DNA of 64,000 bases from Deltaproteobacteria bacterium (GTDB lineage: Bacteria; Myxococcota_A; Polyangia; Polyangiales; Ga0077539): the NCBI GenBank assembly GCA_016218725.1, contig JACRDB010000149.1:1-64000 (forward strand). Direction: 5' to 3'. The notes below the pieces were generated by a model that saw only the letters and a list, made by a program, of their open reading frames with translations, had not been told where the DNA came from and did not search any database. The position numbers were made by a program, and so were the translations under genes. Positions 1 through 8,628 of the stretch are shown here, piece after piece (positions within the stretch are counted from its first letter, which is position 1; the number at the start of each line of letters is the position of its first letter).

Positions 1-302
1 CCCTTCACCACCACCCAGGACGCCGCTCCCGAGCCACCCTTCTCATCGCTCCGAGCGGCCCTCTCCTTGCCCGCCTCGGGCGGGCGTCGGAATCCTGGCG
101 GCGGGGTTTCAACCCGCCGACCCGCATCGAGAACGGTCACTTCACGGGCGGATGCGCATCAAGAACGGTCCTCCATGCCACAGAAGCGACACCAGGGTGC
201 CGCGGCCCCAGCCTCCCTCGATCGCCTTGATTTCATGGCCCTACGTGAGATGTGCCCCGAGGTGAACCCGCCAGGGGGAGGGGTGGCGCGGGCTCATCGT
301 CG
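1..302. other. No convincing gene at the left edge
   Basis: No reading frame here looks like a real gene on either strand. The only structure seen is a pair of 16-bp near-identical direct repeats (CGCATCGAGAACGGTC at 123-138 and CGCATCAAGAACGGTC at 155-170). They may be a remnant of a transposon end, which is a guess. The FGE tail remnant begins just to the right. Confidence 0.4.
123..170. repeat. Two 16-bp direct repeats, 32-bp period
   Basis: CGCATC(G/A)AGAACGGTC occurs twice with one mismatch. The second copy is preceded by GATG, giving the small palindrome GATGCGCATC. Such repeats are found at the ends of some insertion sequences, but no matching transposase is in the window. Confidence 0.4.
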
Positions 303-326
303 CCACCGCGGGATCACGCAGCGGAA
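303..326 (-). pseudogene. FGE-like gene tail remnant (left)
   Basis: Read on the minus strand, 24 bases encode FRCVIPR followed by TGG, where the intact copies have the stop TGA. The DNA matches the stop-codon block of FGE-B, C and E at 23 of 24 bases. No FGE body lies upstream; instead there is the IS element and a decayed nuclease-like gene. It mirrors the remnant at 15666-15719, suggesting both are relics of the same kind of rearrangement. Confidence 0.7.
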
Positions 327-384
327 CTCGAAGAACGGCGACCTTACTTCCCCTGGAATCGTACACTCATGTTTAGTGAAACAC

Positions 385-400
385 ACGCGATGTGCGAGTT
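385..400. repeat. Left terminal inverted repeat of the IS
   Basis: Sixteen bases, ACGCGATGTGCGAGTT, are perfectly repeated in inverted orientation at 1405-1420. The stop codon of the transposase overlaps its inner edge. Confidence 0.9.
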
Positions 401-1292
401 ATTGGGCGAGGATGCCGTCGAAGTCGAGCGGGTCTCGCCCAAACATTCGATTGATGGCGAAGGCGATGGTGTGGGCAAGGAGCTTTCGTTCTACCCGTGC
501 GGTGAGCTGCATGACCCTCCGGGCGCGAACCACCCCCAGTTCGAACCGCTCGGTGAGCTGGCCGATGACCGTCTCGATGAGTCGCCGCACGCGCATCCTT
601 ACGGATCGCTCCTCCGGCGCGCAGGTGTCTTCCATGTTCTTTCGCGCAGGCGTGTCGAGTTGAATGGAGTCCTCCTTGAGAAGGCTCTTGAAGAAGGCCG
701 AGATGTACCCCTTGTCGCCGAACCACCACCCGAACACCCCGTCGGTCAGGTCGAGGGCAGCGCGCCGTTCGTCGACGTTGGCCGCGGTCAGCGTGAAGTC
801 GGTGATCAGGCCATCGGCGGTGACCAGAAGATGTCCCTTGAAGCCATGATACCTGGTCTTCTTGGCCGCGCAGACGCTGGTCGCCGTCAGGCCCCGAAAG
901 CTCTGCAACCTCTTGGCTCGCCCGAGCACGCAGACCTCCATGGGAATGCCATCGACGAGATGGTGCCGATCGTTGAAGGACCCGAGGATTCCAGCCAGGC
1001 GAGCGCGGAGCAGTTGCTTGATGCGCCACAGCGCGGCGGCCTGCTTGACGAACGAACTGCGGTCTCCGAGGCCCGGGAACCACGCGCGCCAGTGGCGACA
1101 GAAGTAGACCCAGATCTTCTCGTCCTGATGGTGTCCGAGGAACTCGCCCACGAGTTCCATGGTGAGTACCTCGACGTCGTGCAACCGAGGGGTTGGACCG
1201 CGCGCCCGAAGGCGCACCTCGCCGACCGTCGCCCGGTACAGATCGTCCACCAGGCAGTAGACAAGGACGACGAATTTCTCCAGACTCATCAT
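399..1292 (-). CDS. IS982 family transposase
   Basis: This 297-residue DDE transposase should catalyse cut-and-paste movement of its own element. The likely catalytic residues are D114 (LVDGIPMEV), D193 (FGDKGY) and E240 (RRLIETVIGQL), with the family's usual spacing. The N-terminus LEKFVVLVYCLVDD and the C-terminal AINRM resemble IS982-type proteins of about 290 residues. The reading frame is full length and the stop lies in the left terminal repeat. No frameshift is seen, so it may be active. Confidence 0.9.
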   Translation of the reverse strand: MMSLEKFVVLVYCLVDDLYRATVGEVRLRARGPTPRLHDVEVLTMELVGEFLGHHQDEKIWVYFCRHWRAWFPGLGDRSSFVKQAAALWRIKQLLRARLAGILGSFNDRHHLVDGIPMEVCVLGRAKRLQSFRGLTATSVCAAKKTRYHGFKGHLLVTADGLITDFTLTAANVDERRAALDLTDGVFGWWFGDKGYISAFFKSLLKEDSIQLDTPARKNMEDTCAPEERSVRMRVRRLIETVIGQLTERFELGVVRARRVMQLTARVERKLLAHTIAFAINRMFGRDPLDFDGILAQ

Positions 1293-1404
1293 GGGTGCGG
1301 TCTCCTGGTTGCGGTCTCTTCAACCCACAACTATGAGGCCGCGCCTGCATTTGGCCACCCACCTTCACCTACACCGCGAAATCATTGGGAAATTCGGGAA
1401 TCGA

Positions 1405-1420
1405 AACTCGCACATCGCGT
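1405..1420. repeat. Right terminal inverted repeat of the IS
   Basis: Perfect complement of the left end. It lies upstream of the transposase start, so the transposase promoter should be in or next to this end. The target duplication TGAAACAC follows at 1421-1428. Confidence 0.9.
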
Positions 1421-1476
1421 TGAAACACGTTGGAATATGGCATGGATCTACGAAGCGTCCGTGGTAGACCAGGGCG

Positions 1477-2229
1477 AGACTCGCGGCCTTCGACCAGTTC
1501 GGCAAGCAGGTTGCGGAGGGGCCGTGTACGCTGGAGCTGATGCACGAGTCCCCCTCGATGGAGGAGCTGCTCGGCTGCCTCCGCAAGGTGCTGACGTGGA
1601 ACCACCAGCGCGCCATCCAGCCCGACCCCCAGCAGGGGGAGGCGCCTCGGTCGAGCGCGGTGTGCTGGGTGCTCTGCGGCGGGTACCCGAAGACCGCGGC
1701 GCTGGAGCTGGCGCTCGTCCCGATGCCGACGTGGCCCGCGGGCTTCCTGTGGGCGAGCCGCGGGCTACCGCTGCGACTGGTGGTGGCAGCGATGCTCCCG
1801 CGTACGCCCAGCACGCTTCCCCTGCGGCTCCTGGGGGCCGGGAGGACGCTGGAGGATGCGCTCGTGGACCTCCGTGCGATGCCCTCGGGTCCCGTCGCCG
1901 ATCGCCTCCGGAGGCTGCGGGAGTTCTTCTTGCGCGACCGCGTGGAAAAGGCCAGACTTCGTGGCGGCACCGCCGACCAGGAGACGATCATGGTGGACCT
2001 GACCGAGATCACAGAGTTGGAGAACCAGACACACCGGAGGGGGCTCCAGCGCGGCCTGGAGCTTCTCGTGCGGCAGTTCGAACGCAAGCTCGGACGTCCG
2101 CTCACGGAGGTCGAGCATGGGGTGTTGCTCGATCGCCTCGTGGTGAGTCCAGCGCGCCTCGGTGACCTGGTGCTCGATCTCGACGGTCCAGCGCTTGACG
2201 CATGGCTGCGCGACCCGAACGCCGTCTGA
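1477..2229 (+). pseudogene. Decayed PD-(D/E)XK-like gene, paralogue of 14698-15591
   Basis: The region aligns along its length with the intact 297-residue protein at 14698-15591 (shared motifs LGCLRKVLTWNH, PLRLLGAG, VLDLDGPALDAWLRDP). Two lesions are visible. The codon at the intact gene's ATG is AGA here (1477-1479). About 43 codons are missing in frame between short GCGGAG repeats, fusing KQVAE directly to GPCTLELMHE. An open frame of 229 codons remains from ATG 1540, so a shortened protein is possible. The IS inserted about 55 bp upstream and may have removed its promoter context. Confidence 0.65.
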
Positions 2230-2256
2230 GTGCACACGCTGGCCTTGGGAAGAGCA

Positions 2257-2276
2257 CCTTCGGCCGTTACCGAAGG
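2257..2276. terminator. Hairpin between convergent genes
   Basis: CCTTCGG and CCGAAGG form a perfect 7-bp stem with a 6-base loop, 28 bp after the stop of the nuclease-like pseudogene and before the convergent end of FGE-A. No T tract follows, so it is only a candidate terminator. Confidence 0.35.
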
Positions 2277-2400
2277 ACCGCAAGAAAAGGCGCATGACGG
2301 CATCTGACCCAGGTTCCGAGACCCTGCTGAGGGGATGACTGAAAATCGCGCGCGGTCTTTGGAGAATTCCGAACAGCCGATTCACCGAAAAACCATGCAA

Positions 2401-3735
2401 TCACCGGCCCACCACACACCGGAAGCCGATGGCCTCGGACCAGTTCGAGGGACCGTGGTCCAGGTACAGGGCGAAGACCCCGGCTCGGGTACCGTTGTCC
2501 CAGGCGCCGCCGCGAACGGCAGCGGCGGGCATTCCGAAGACCTCTGATCCGCCGCGATCCACGATGGAGGCGACATTCCAGGTGCCATCGGAGCCGTAGC
2601 CCGCGGGCCATACATCGCGTGCGCCGTTGATACGGCGACCCTCCACCATGTTGCGGTCGACTGTCGCAGCCGAGGTGATCTGCCCGACGCCGGCGTACCA
2701 CTCCGCGGTCCACTCCCAGACGTTGCCGATCATGTCCTGCGCACCCCACGCGCTCTGGCAGCCTGCCCCCGACGCGCTGCTCATCCGCGGCCCGGTGCTC
2801 AACGTGTTGCAAGTGCTCGTGGCCGGGGGATCGGGGGTGCCGCGCGCCGCCGTCAGCCACTCGCCGCTTGTCGGCAGGCGTTTGCCGCTCAAGCGGCATG
2901 CCTCGTTGGCCTGAAACCAGGTGAGATACCTGCTAGGAACGGTGGCCGCCGGGCTCACAGCATAGAGCGGCATTCGATACTGTCCGTTGTCTGGAAACAT
3001 CTCTCCATAATTGTCCCCATCCTGGCCACGAGCACCGCCCGTACCATCCGGATCCCCAGTCACCAATGCCTCGTAGCGGTCGATCCAGAACGCGCTCGTG
3101 CCCGAGCCAACACGCACGACCTCATCGTAGATCACTCGCGCAACACCCTCCGTGCGGCTCCTCTGGCACAGGCGCATCTCTCTGGTGAAGCCCATTGCCA
3201 CGGTTCCCGTGGCCAGTTGATACCCCACCGGGCAATCCGGTGTCCCGTACTGCTCCGCCACCCGCGCCACCGCCGCCACGCTCGCGTAGTGCGCATACGG
3301 CACCGGGGTGACCACCTGGTCTGTCACCACTGTCGCACCGCCGACCTGCACGTCGACGTACACATCGCTGCCATCGAACACCCGCTCGGGTCCGCCCGCG
3401 CAGTCCTCCAACTCGATCGCCTCGCTGAAGCCGCCGCCAGTGTCCCTCCGGACCAGCACGTCGCGACGGCACAAGACCATGTCCATCGTGCCTCCATCCC
3501 CCACCCTCCGCTTGAACACGAAGGTCGCGCTCACCGGCATTGGCGGCGCGGGGAGCCCCGCGCCCGTCAGCGTCCCGGCCACCCTGACGCTGGTCCGCGC
3601 GGCGCCGCCAGGAACACCCGGCCTCGCGTTCGCAAACCGCGCCCCCACCAGGACCCCCAGCATCCCGATCAGCACCATCGCCATCGCACCCCACACCGAG
3701 ACGGTCCGCCGCCCGCCCGACGTCTCCTGGCCCAT
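2401..3735 (-). CDS. FGE-like (SUMF1/C-lectin-fold) membrane-anchored protein A
   Basis: This 444-residue protein has an N-terminal membrane segment (about residues 15-35), a linker domain beginning at RPGVPGGAARTSV, then an FGE-like domain from FWIDRYEA through DMIGNVWEWT to the terminal IGFRCVVGR. The start at 3735 is chosen because AGGAGG lies 5 bases upstream. True FGE oxidises sulfatase cysteines using a C-terminal Cys pair; those cysteines are absent, so the domain is probably structural or ligand-binding. Its first ~180 residues are nearly identical to FGE-D while the rest differs, a mosaic pattern. It is divergent from the sigma-54 activator. Confidence 0.8.
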   Translation of the reverse strand: MGQETSGGRRTVSVWGAMAMVLIGMLGVLVGARFANARPGVPGGAARTSVRVAGTLTGAGLPAPPMPVSATFVFKRRVGDGGTMDMVLCRRDVLVRRDTGGGFSEAIELEDCAGGPERVFDGSDVYVDVQVGGATVVTDQVVTPVPYAHYASVAAVARVAEQYGTPDCPVGYQLATGTVAMGFTREMRLCQRSRTEGVARVIYDEVVRVGSGTSAFWIDRYEALVTGDPDGTGGARGQDGDNYGEMFPDNGQYRMPLYAVSPAATVPSRYLTWFQANEACRLSGKRLPTSGEWLTAARGTPDPPATSTCNTLSTGPRMSSASGAGCQSAWGAQDMIGNVWEWTAEWYAGVGQITSAATVDRNMVEGRRINGARDVWPAGYGSDGTWNVASIVDRGGSEVFGMPAAAVRGGAWDNGTRAGVFALYLDHGPSNWSEAIGFRCVVGR

Positions 3736-3840
3736 CGCTGCCTCCTGTCTGTCCATGCGCCATCCTCCCGCAAGCACCTCTCGTGCCGCGGGCTCCGCCC
3801 CGGCACACTGCCCGCGCCATGGAGGCCCTGCCCGCGACCC

Positions 3841-3866
3841 CTCGGAGCGCTCCGAGTCGCCTCGGA
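3841..3866. promoter_or_regulatory. Overlapping palindromes upstream of the FHA activator
   Basis: CTCGGAGCGCTCCGAG (3841-3856) is a perfect 16-bp palindrome. It overlaps TCCGAGTCGCCTCGGA (3851-3866), which matches 15 of 16 bases of the palindrome found before the kinase gene at 5631-5646. Both lie roughly 70-105 bp before a start codon, as expected for a shared operator or activator site. Confidence 0.5.
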
Positions 3867-3935
3867 GGACGCCGATGGTACCCGAAGACGCTCTCCCCGC
3901 TCCACCACGAAGCGAGGTACCCTGACGCCCCTCCG

Positions 3936-5606
3936 ATGGTTCACGTCCATGTGCTCGTCAACGGGCAGGCGCCCGTGATCTTCAGCCTCGCGGCCGGTGA
4001 GACCGCGCTCCTGGGTCGCCTGCCTTCCCCCGACCGGCTGCTCCTCGGCGCCCCCCTCGGCGCCCTGCGCGTGGTCCCCCTGGCCGGCGAACAGGTGTCC
4101 GCCAATCACGCCCTCGTTGGCTGCGACGAGGCCGGTCTCTGGGTTCGGGACCTCCGCACCCGCAATGGCACCCTGGTCCTGGTCCCGCCTGAGACCAAAC
4201 TCCGCCTCCCGGGACCCGACGCCCACCTCCACGTCGCGCCAGAGCACCACCCGAACGACGCCGATGCCCCCCTCCTCGCGGAGCCCTGGAGCAGCGTCGA
4301 AGACTTCGACAGGGCCATTGTTTCCAGCGCTCGGCGCTTCCTCGAAGGGCAGGGCCTGGACCTCGAGGTCCGGGTCACCTCGTCCACCGCTCCAGGCGGA
4401 GAGCCTGGTCTCCGGCTCGCGACCGGTGCGCTCCTCGTGTGCGCCGCTCCCGCGGGCGCCACCCTGGACCTGCGCGCCCCGGCCGCCTTGGAACAGCTCG
4501 CCGCCTTCGTCCAGGCGCAGAATCAGCTCCTCGACGACGAGCGCCTGGACGACGGGCTGATCGCCCGGGCCCCTCGCTTCCGGGAGGCCGTACGCCGCAC
4601 CCGAGAGGCCGCGCGACGCGGCGCGCGCACGCTCCTCCTCGGTCCGTCCGGGTCTGGAAAGGAACGCCTGGCCGCGGTCTATCACCGCCACTCTCCGCGC
4701 GTCGACGGCCCCTTCAGGGCTCTGAACTGCGCGGTTCTGAGCGAGGAGCTCCTCTGGGTCCAGCTCTTCGGCGCCGCCCGCGGGTCCTTCACGGGCGCCG
4801 TGAGAGACCTCCCGGGGGCCCTCGACGCCGCCGAGGGTGGGACCCTCTTCCTGGACGAGCTGGGTGAGATCTCCCCGCGCGTGCAGGCCGCACTCCTCCG
4901 CTTCCTCGACCGCGGCGAGTACGAGCGCCTCGGAGAGACCAGGGTCCGGAGGGCGTCCGTGCAGCTCGTGGGCGCCACCAACGCCGACCTGCGCGACGCC
5001 ACCGCGCGCGGCGCCTTCCGCGCGGACCTCTGGTATCGCTTCGCGGCGGCCGTGATCGATGTGCCGCCCCTCCGAGAGCGCCCGGAGGACATCCTCGCCT
5101 TCCTGGAGCAGCGCCCCGGGGGTGGCCTCTCGCTCCGGGAGGCGCTGCATGGCGATGCGCTCTCGCTCCTCCTCGCCCACGACTGGCCCGGTAACTTTCG
5201 TGAGCTGGAGAACCTCTCCGAGCGCCTGCCGCGCACGTCCCGACGCGCTGGCCTCGGGGCCGAGACGGTCGCCGGGGCGCTGGCGGAAGGGACCGTTCGG
5301 CCTTCGAGCGTCGCCCCCACGGCGCCCTCTGCCGCTCGCCCCTCGGAGAGCTGGGAGGCCGTCTTCGCCGACGCAACCGCCGCCTGGCGCGCGGAGCAGC
5401 AAGGGCCGCCGGAGACCCTCGGCCAGGTGCGCGCCTTCGTCGAGGACTACCTCAAGCCTGCCTTCGTCGCCGCCTCCGCGGGCGTGGCCCAGGGCGCTCG
5501 CGTGGAGCAGCTCAACCTGTCCGCGGTCGGTCGGAGGCTCGACATCCTGGATGGCACCACCGTCCGGCGCCTCCTGGAGCGCTACCTGGCGCACCAGGTC
5601 CGCTAG
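3936..5606 (+). CDS. FHA-domain sigma-54-dependent transcriptional activator
   Basis: This 556-residue protein starts at ATG 3936; a frame continues upstream but only adds low-complexity residues. An N-terminal FHA domain (about 15-105, with LGR, SANHALV and RTRNGTLV) should bind phosphothreonine. A sigma-54 AAA+ domain follows: Walker A GPSGSGKE near 237, sigma-54 contact loop GSFTGA near 282 (usual form GAFTGA), Walker B GGTLFLDE near 300, and HDWPGNFRELEN. The C-terminus is a short helical segment, a weak candidate for DNA binding. It precedes a Ser/Thr kinase, so phosphorylation-controlled activation of sigma-54 promoters is likely. Confidence 0.88.
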   Translation: MVHVHVLVNGQAPVIFSLAAGETALLGRLPSPDRLLLGAPLGALRVVPLAGEQVSANHALVGCDEAGLWVRDLRTRNGTLVLVPPETKLRLPGPDAHLHVAPEHHPNDADAPLLAEPWSSVEDFDRAIVSSARRFLEGQGLDLEVRVTSSTAPGGEPGLRLATGALLVCAAPAGATLDLRAPAALEQLAAFVQAQNQLLDDERLDDGLIARAPRFREAVRRTREAARRGARTLLLGPSGSGKERLAAVYHRHSPRVDGPFRALNCAVLSEELLWVQLFGAARGSFTGAVRDLPGALDAAEGGTLFLDELGEISPRVQAALLRFLDRGEYERLGETRVRRASVQLVGATNADLRDATARGAFRADLWYRFAAAVIDVPPLRERPEDILAFLEQRPGGGLSLREALHGDALSLLLAHDWPGNFRELENLSERLPRTSRRAGLGAETVAGALAEGTVRPSSVAPTAPSAARPSESWEAVFADATAAWRAEQQGPPETLGQVRAFVEDYLKPAFVAASAGVAQGARVEQLNLSAVGRRLDILDGTTVRRLLERYLAHQVR

Positions 5607-5630
5607 ACCACCCCGCGGCGCTCCGGTCCC

Positions 5631-5646
5631 TCCGAGTCGACTCGGA
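5631..5646. promoter_or_regulatory. 16-bp perfect palindrome before the kinase gene
   Basis: TCCGAGTCGACTCGGA is perfectly self-complementary and sits 25 bp after the activator gene and about 65 bp upstream of a sigma-54-type promoter. Its near-copy at 3851-3866 precedes the activator gene. It could be the activator's binding site; a terminator role is possible but there is no T tract. Confidence 0.5.
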
Positions 5647-5707
5647 GATCCCCGCGGCGCCTCGCGGTATCCACACCGGGAGTGCTTGAAATCATTGAGG
5701 AATTCGT

Positions 5708-5724
5708 AAGGCACGGGGAGTGCT
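5708..5724 (+). promoter_or_regulatory. Candidate sigma-54 (-24/-12) promoter
   Basis: AAGGCACGGGGAGTGCTT has GG and GC separated by exactly 10 bases, the invariant spacing of sigma-54 promoters, and the GGCAC and TGCT context fits the consensus. Transcription would start near 5735, so the first kinase start (GTG 5737) would leave almost no leader and ATG 5764 may be the real one. A sigma-54 activator is encoded immediately upstream. Confidence 0.5.
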
Positions 5725-5736
5725 TCGGACCCACTC

Positions 5737-7536
5737 GTGTTGTCCGAAGTCTCCGACCGACCGATGCCGTTCCGGCCGCCGAGTGAGGGCAGTTGCATTG
5801 ACATTGTCTCTGTGGAGGATGTTGAATCGCCCGAGGCGCCGGAGAGAGCGAGCGCCGAGCCGGAGGGGACGGACAGCGCGATGATCGGGAGCTTCGACCG
5901 GGAGTGGCCTCCGGGGGAGGTGCTTGGCCCGTACGTGATCGTGAGGACCCTTGGGGACGGGGGGATGGCCAGGGTCTATGAGGCCCGGCACCAGGAGCTG
6001 GGCAAGCGCGTGGCGATCAAGACGCTCCTGCCCGAGCACCTCGGCAAGGCGGAGCACCGGATCCGCTTCCTGCGGGAGGGCAGGGCCGCGGCGAAGGTGC
6101 GTCATCCGAACGTGGTCGAGGTCTTCGACGTAGGGACCCACGAGGGGGTGCCGTACCTGGTGATGGAGTTCCTCGACGGCCACGACCTGCAGCAGCACAT
6201 CGAAGCGTACGGGAGGCTGTCGGTGGAGGAGACCGTGGAGCTGATGCTGCCGGTGCTCGCGGCGGTGGAGGCGGCCCACGAGGAGGGGATGATCCACCGG
6301 GACCTGAAGCCCTCGAACATCATGCTGACGCAGGCCCGCGACGGCCGCTGGAGGTCCGTGGTGGTGGACTTTGGCATCGCGAGGGTGACCGAGGCCGCCT
6401 CCGACGGGCTGCGTACGGCGTCCAATGTCCTCCTGGGGTCTCCGGCGTACCTCTCGCCGGAGCAGACCCGAGGGGCGAGGGAGCTTACGGTCTGGAGCGA
6501 CCAGTACGCGCTCGGGGTGATCCTCTACGAGTGCGTGACGGGGCGGCCGGCCTTCGACGCGCCCAACGTGTACGGCCTGGTGACGCAGATCGCGATGGGG
6601 AGCTTCGAGCCCCCGAGGGTGAGCCTCCCGGAGCTCTCGGTGGACTTCGAGCGTGTGGTGCTGCGGGCGATGGCGTTGGAGCCCGCGGACCGCTTCCCGA
6701 GATTGTTGGACCTGGGCAAGGCGCTCCTGCCCTACGCGTCGGTGAGGAGCGTGGCGATCTGGCGGGACGTCTTCGACCCCGACGGAGCGCCGACGGGCGT
6801 GCTCCCGCCGCGCACCTCTGCGGTGCCGCAGGAGCCTGGCTCGACGGACGTGGACGCGCCAGGGGCGCCGGCGGCGTTGTCGTTTGAGAGCATGGAGCTC
6901 CCGACGCGCGTGCGCGATGCGCCCCCAGCGGTTCGCGCGCCGACGCCGCGCGGAGAGCCGCCCGCGCCGGGGACGGGAGCGCGGCAGTTCGCCCGCTCGA
7001 CGATGAGCGACGCGGCGATCGAGAGGCCCGAACCGCCGGTGTCGGAGCCACGGGTGCCGAAGCGGGGTCGCTGGATCGCGGCGGGGGGAGTGGTCGCTGT
7101 GCTCGGCATCAGCGCCGTGGCGATGAGCCTCGCATCGAACCGGGAGTTCGTCGTCGAGTTCCAGACGGAGCCCCGTGACGCCAGGATCGAACTCGACGGC
7201 GACCCTGTGGGGAGAGGCCACTACTCCACGCGCCTCAAGCGAGATGGCAGACAACATCACTGGAGGGTGCACGCGGAGGGCTTCGGGGAGTGGAGCAGGA
7301 ACCTCGCAGGGATGGGGCCGGAGGGGCTGATTCGCCTGCTGCGGGTGACAGCGGCGGGGGCGCCCCCACCGCCCCCGCCGCCACCGCCGCCACCACCGCC
7401 CCCGCCGCCCCCGCCGCCCCCGGATACGGTCGAGCCCCGTCCACCCCCACCACGACCTGGAACACGGGTCTGCGTCCTCCGCGGCCCGAATGATGCGTGT
7501 TTGCAATGGGTTACAAGACCAAGGAGGGTACGATGA
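5737..7536 (+). CDS. Transmembrane Ser/Thr protein kinase with PEGA-like sensor tail
   Basis: This is a 599-residue Hanks-type kinase. Visible motifs are the glycine loop GDGGMARV (near 73), the ATP-binding lysine in VAIKTL, HRDLKPSN (near 186), DFGIAR (near 210) and SPAYLSPEQ. A single membrane helix lies at about 446-465. After it comes a PEGA-like segment (EFQTEPRDARIELDGDPVG) and a run of about 20 prolines. The kinase faces the cytoplasm and the tail probably lies outside. The start may be GTG 5737 or ATG 5764. The stop overlaps the next gene (ATGA). FHA partners read kinase output, so the upstream activator is a likely target. Confidence 0.9.
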   Translation: MLSEVSDRPMPFRPPSEGSCIDIVSVEDVESPEAPERASAEPEGTDSAMIGSFDREWPPGEVLGPYVIVRTLGDGGMARVYEARHQELGKRVAIKTLLPEHLGKAEHRIRFLREGRAAAKVRHPNVVEVFDVGTHEGVPYLVMEFLDGHDLQQHIEAYGRLSVEETVELMLPVLAAVEAAHEEGMIHRDLKPSNIMLTQARDGRWRSVVVDFGIARVTEAASDGLRTASNVLLGSPAYLSPEQTRGARELTVWSDQYALGVILYECVTGRPAFDAPNVYGLVTQIAMGSFEPPRVSLPELSVDFERVVLRAMALEPADRFPRLLDLGKALLPYASVRSVAIWRDVFDPDGAPTGVLPPRTSAVPQEPGSTDVDAPGAPAALSFESMELPTRVRDAPPAVRAPTPRGEPPAPGTGARQFARSTMSDAAIERPEPPVSEPRVPKRGRWIAAGGVVAVLGISAVAMSLASNREFVVEFQTEPRDARIELDGDPVGRGHYSTRLKRDGRQHHWRVHAEGFGEWSRNLAGMGPEGLIRLLRVTAAGAPPPPPPPPPPPPPPPPPPPPDTVEPRPPPPRPGTRVCVLRGPNDACLQWVTRPRRVR

Positions 7537-8603
7537 ACAGCCTTGCCATGCGCGGAGCGTGGACCTTCGCGACGATCCTCGCGTGGGCGCCGGCACCTGC
7601 GATCGGACAGGTCACTCAATGTGCTGACCCATCACAGGCGCGAGGTGAGTTCCAACGAGGTCAAGGGGCGCTGGGCGGCGGCCGCTTCGCCGAGGCTCGC
7701 AGGGCATTCGAACAGGCGTACCATCTCTGTCACCAGGGTGAATACCTTGAACGGCTGGCGGTTGCCGAGCAGGCGCTGGGGCTCTGGGTAGAGTCCAACA
7801 CTCACTTCACCCAGGCGATCGAGGACACGACGATGCGTCAGCGTCGAACCGAACTCGAAGGAGAGCGAGCGCGTGTGCGACAGCATCTGGCGCGAATCCT
7901 CCTCACCGGTGAGGGGCCCACGTCGCGGGTGACGATCAATGAACACCAGGAGGGAACCTGGCCCATGACGACGCCGGTGTGGGTGCCCGCGGGGTCGGTC
8001 GTGGTGGTACTACGCACCGAGGGCTACCTGGACTGGCGCCGAGAGCTCAACCTGCGTGGTGGAGAACTGTCGCAAGAGCCGGTGGTGCTGGTGCAGCGCC
8101 CGCAGGCCGTGGCACCAACGCCTGACATTCCCAGCACGGCCGAGCCTCCACCGGAGCCTGGCACCAGGATTCCAGCCAATCCAGCGGCGGACGCGAGCGG
8201 AGTTCCGAGGACCACTCTTCCCCCTCAGCCACCGGCGATGCCTCCGACCAGCAACCGAACGCTTCGACTCCTCGGCTTGACGAGCGCCGGTCTGGCCGTC
8301 GTGAGCCTGGGTGCGGGCGTCGTCGGCGCCCTCGTCCTCGGTTCGCGAGAGGCAGATTACTTCAACAACGACAGTTGCCGCCCTCACACCGCGGGCCTGT
8401 GCGACGTGTTGTACAACAGCTACGCCAACAGCGGGATGGCGGAGTTGGCGAACATTGGCTTCGTCGCGTCCGGTGCGTTTGGAGTGGCGGCGACGGTGCT
8501 GCTGCTGGCCAGTCGCGGGTCCGTGCGATCCACAACGCAGGTCGGTCTTGCGTGTGGCGCTGGACCTGGCGAGCTCGGTCTTGCGTGTGGCGGGCGGTTC
8601 TGA
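7533..8603 (+). CDS. Exported TPR-like protein of the kinase operon
   Basis: This 356-residue protein has a strong AAGGAGGG ribosome site before ATG 7533. A cleavable signal peptide (to about AIGQ) precedes a helical TPR-like region (ARGEFQRGQGALGGGRFAEA, ARRAFEQAYHLC), a PEGA-like beta region (VPAGSVVVVLRTEGYL), a Pro-rich linker, and hydrophobic segments near the C-terminus (LLGLTSAGLAVVSLGAGVVG). Similar proteins commonly accompany myxobacterial kinases, but none has a firm function. It overlaps the kinase stop by 4 bases and precedes the lipoprotein by 25 bp. Confidence 0.75.
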   Translation: MNSLAMRGAWTFATILAWAPAPAIGQVTQCADPSQARGEFQRGQGALGGGRFAEARRAFEQAYHLCHQGEYLERLAVAEQALGLWVESNTHFTQAIEDTTMRQRRTELEGERARVRQHLARILLTGEGPTSRVTINEHQEGTWPMTTPVWVPAGSVVVVLRTEGYLDWRRELNLRGGELSQEPVVLVQRPQAVAPTPDIPSTAEPPPEPGTRIPANPAADASGVPRTTLPPQPPAMPPTSNRTLRLLGLTSAGLAVVSLGAGVVGALVLGSREADYFNNDSCRPHTAGLCDVLYNSYANSGMAELANIGFVASGAFGVAATVLLLASRGSVRSTTQVGLACGAGPGELGLACGGRF

Positions 8604-8628
8604 CATGGACAGGCGAAGGGAGACGACC

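Larger units (their letters stand above)
385..1420 (-). mobile_element. IS982-type insertion sequence, 1036 bp
   Basis: The element is defined by a perfect 16-bp inverted repeat (ACGCGATGTGCGAGTT at 385-400, its complement at 1405-1420). The octamer TGAAACAC lies immediately outside both ends (377-384 and 1421-1428) as a target-site duplication. It carries one transposase. Exact ends and an identical duplication indicate an intact, fairly recent insertion. It landed in the non-coding gap between the FGE tail remnant and a decayed PD-(D/E)XK-like gene. Confidence 0.92.

Noticed and set aside
3802..3815. Second sigma-54-like site (GG-N10-GC) before the activator gene
   Set aside because: The spacing fits but the -12 context is poor and such matches are common by chance in GC-rich DNA.
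3669..5804. Open frame of 711 codons on the minus strand
   Set aside because: Antisense to the FHA/sigma-54 activator, whose motifs are clear.
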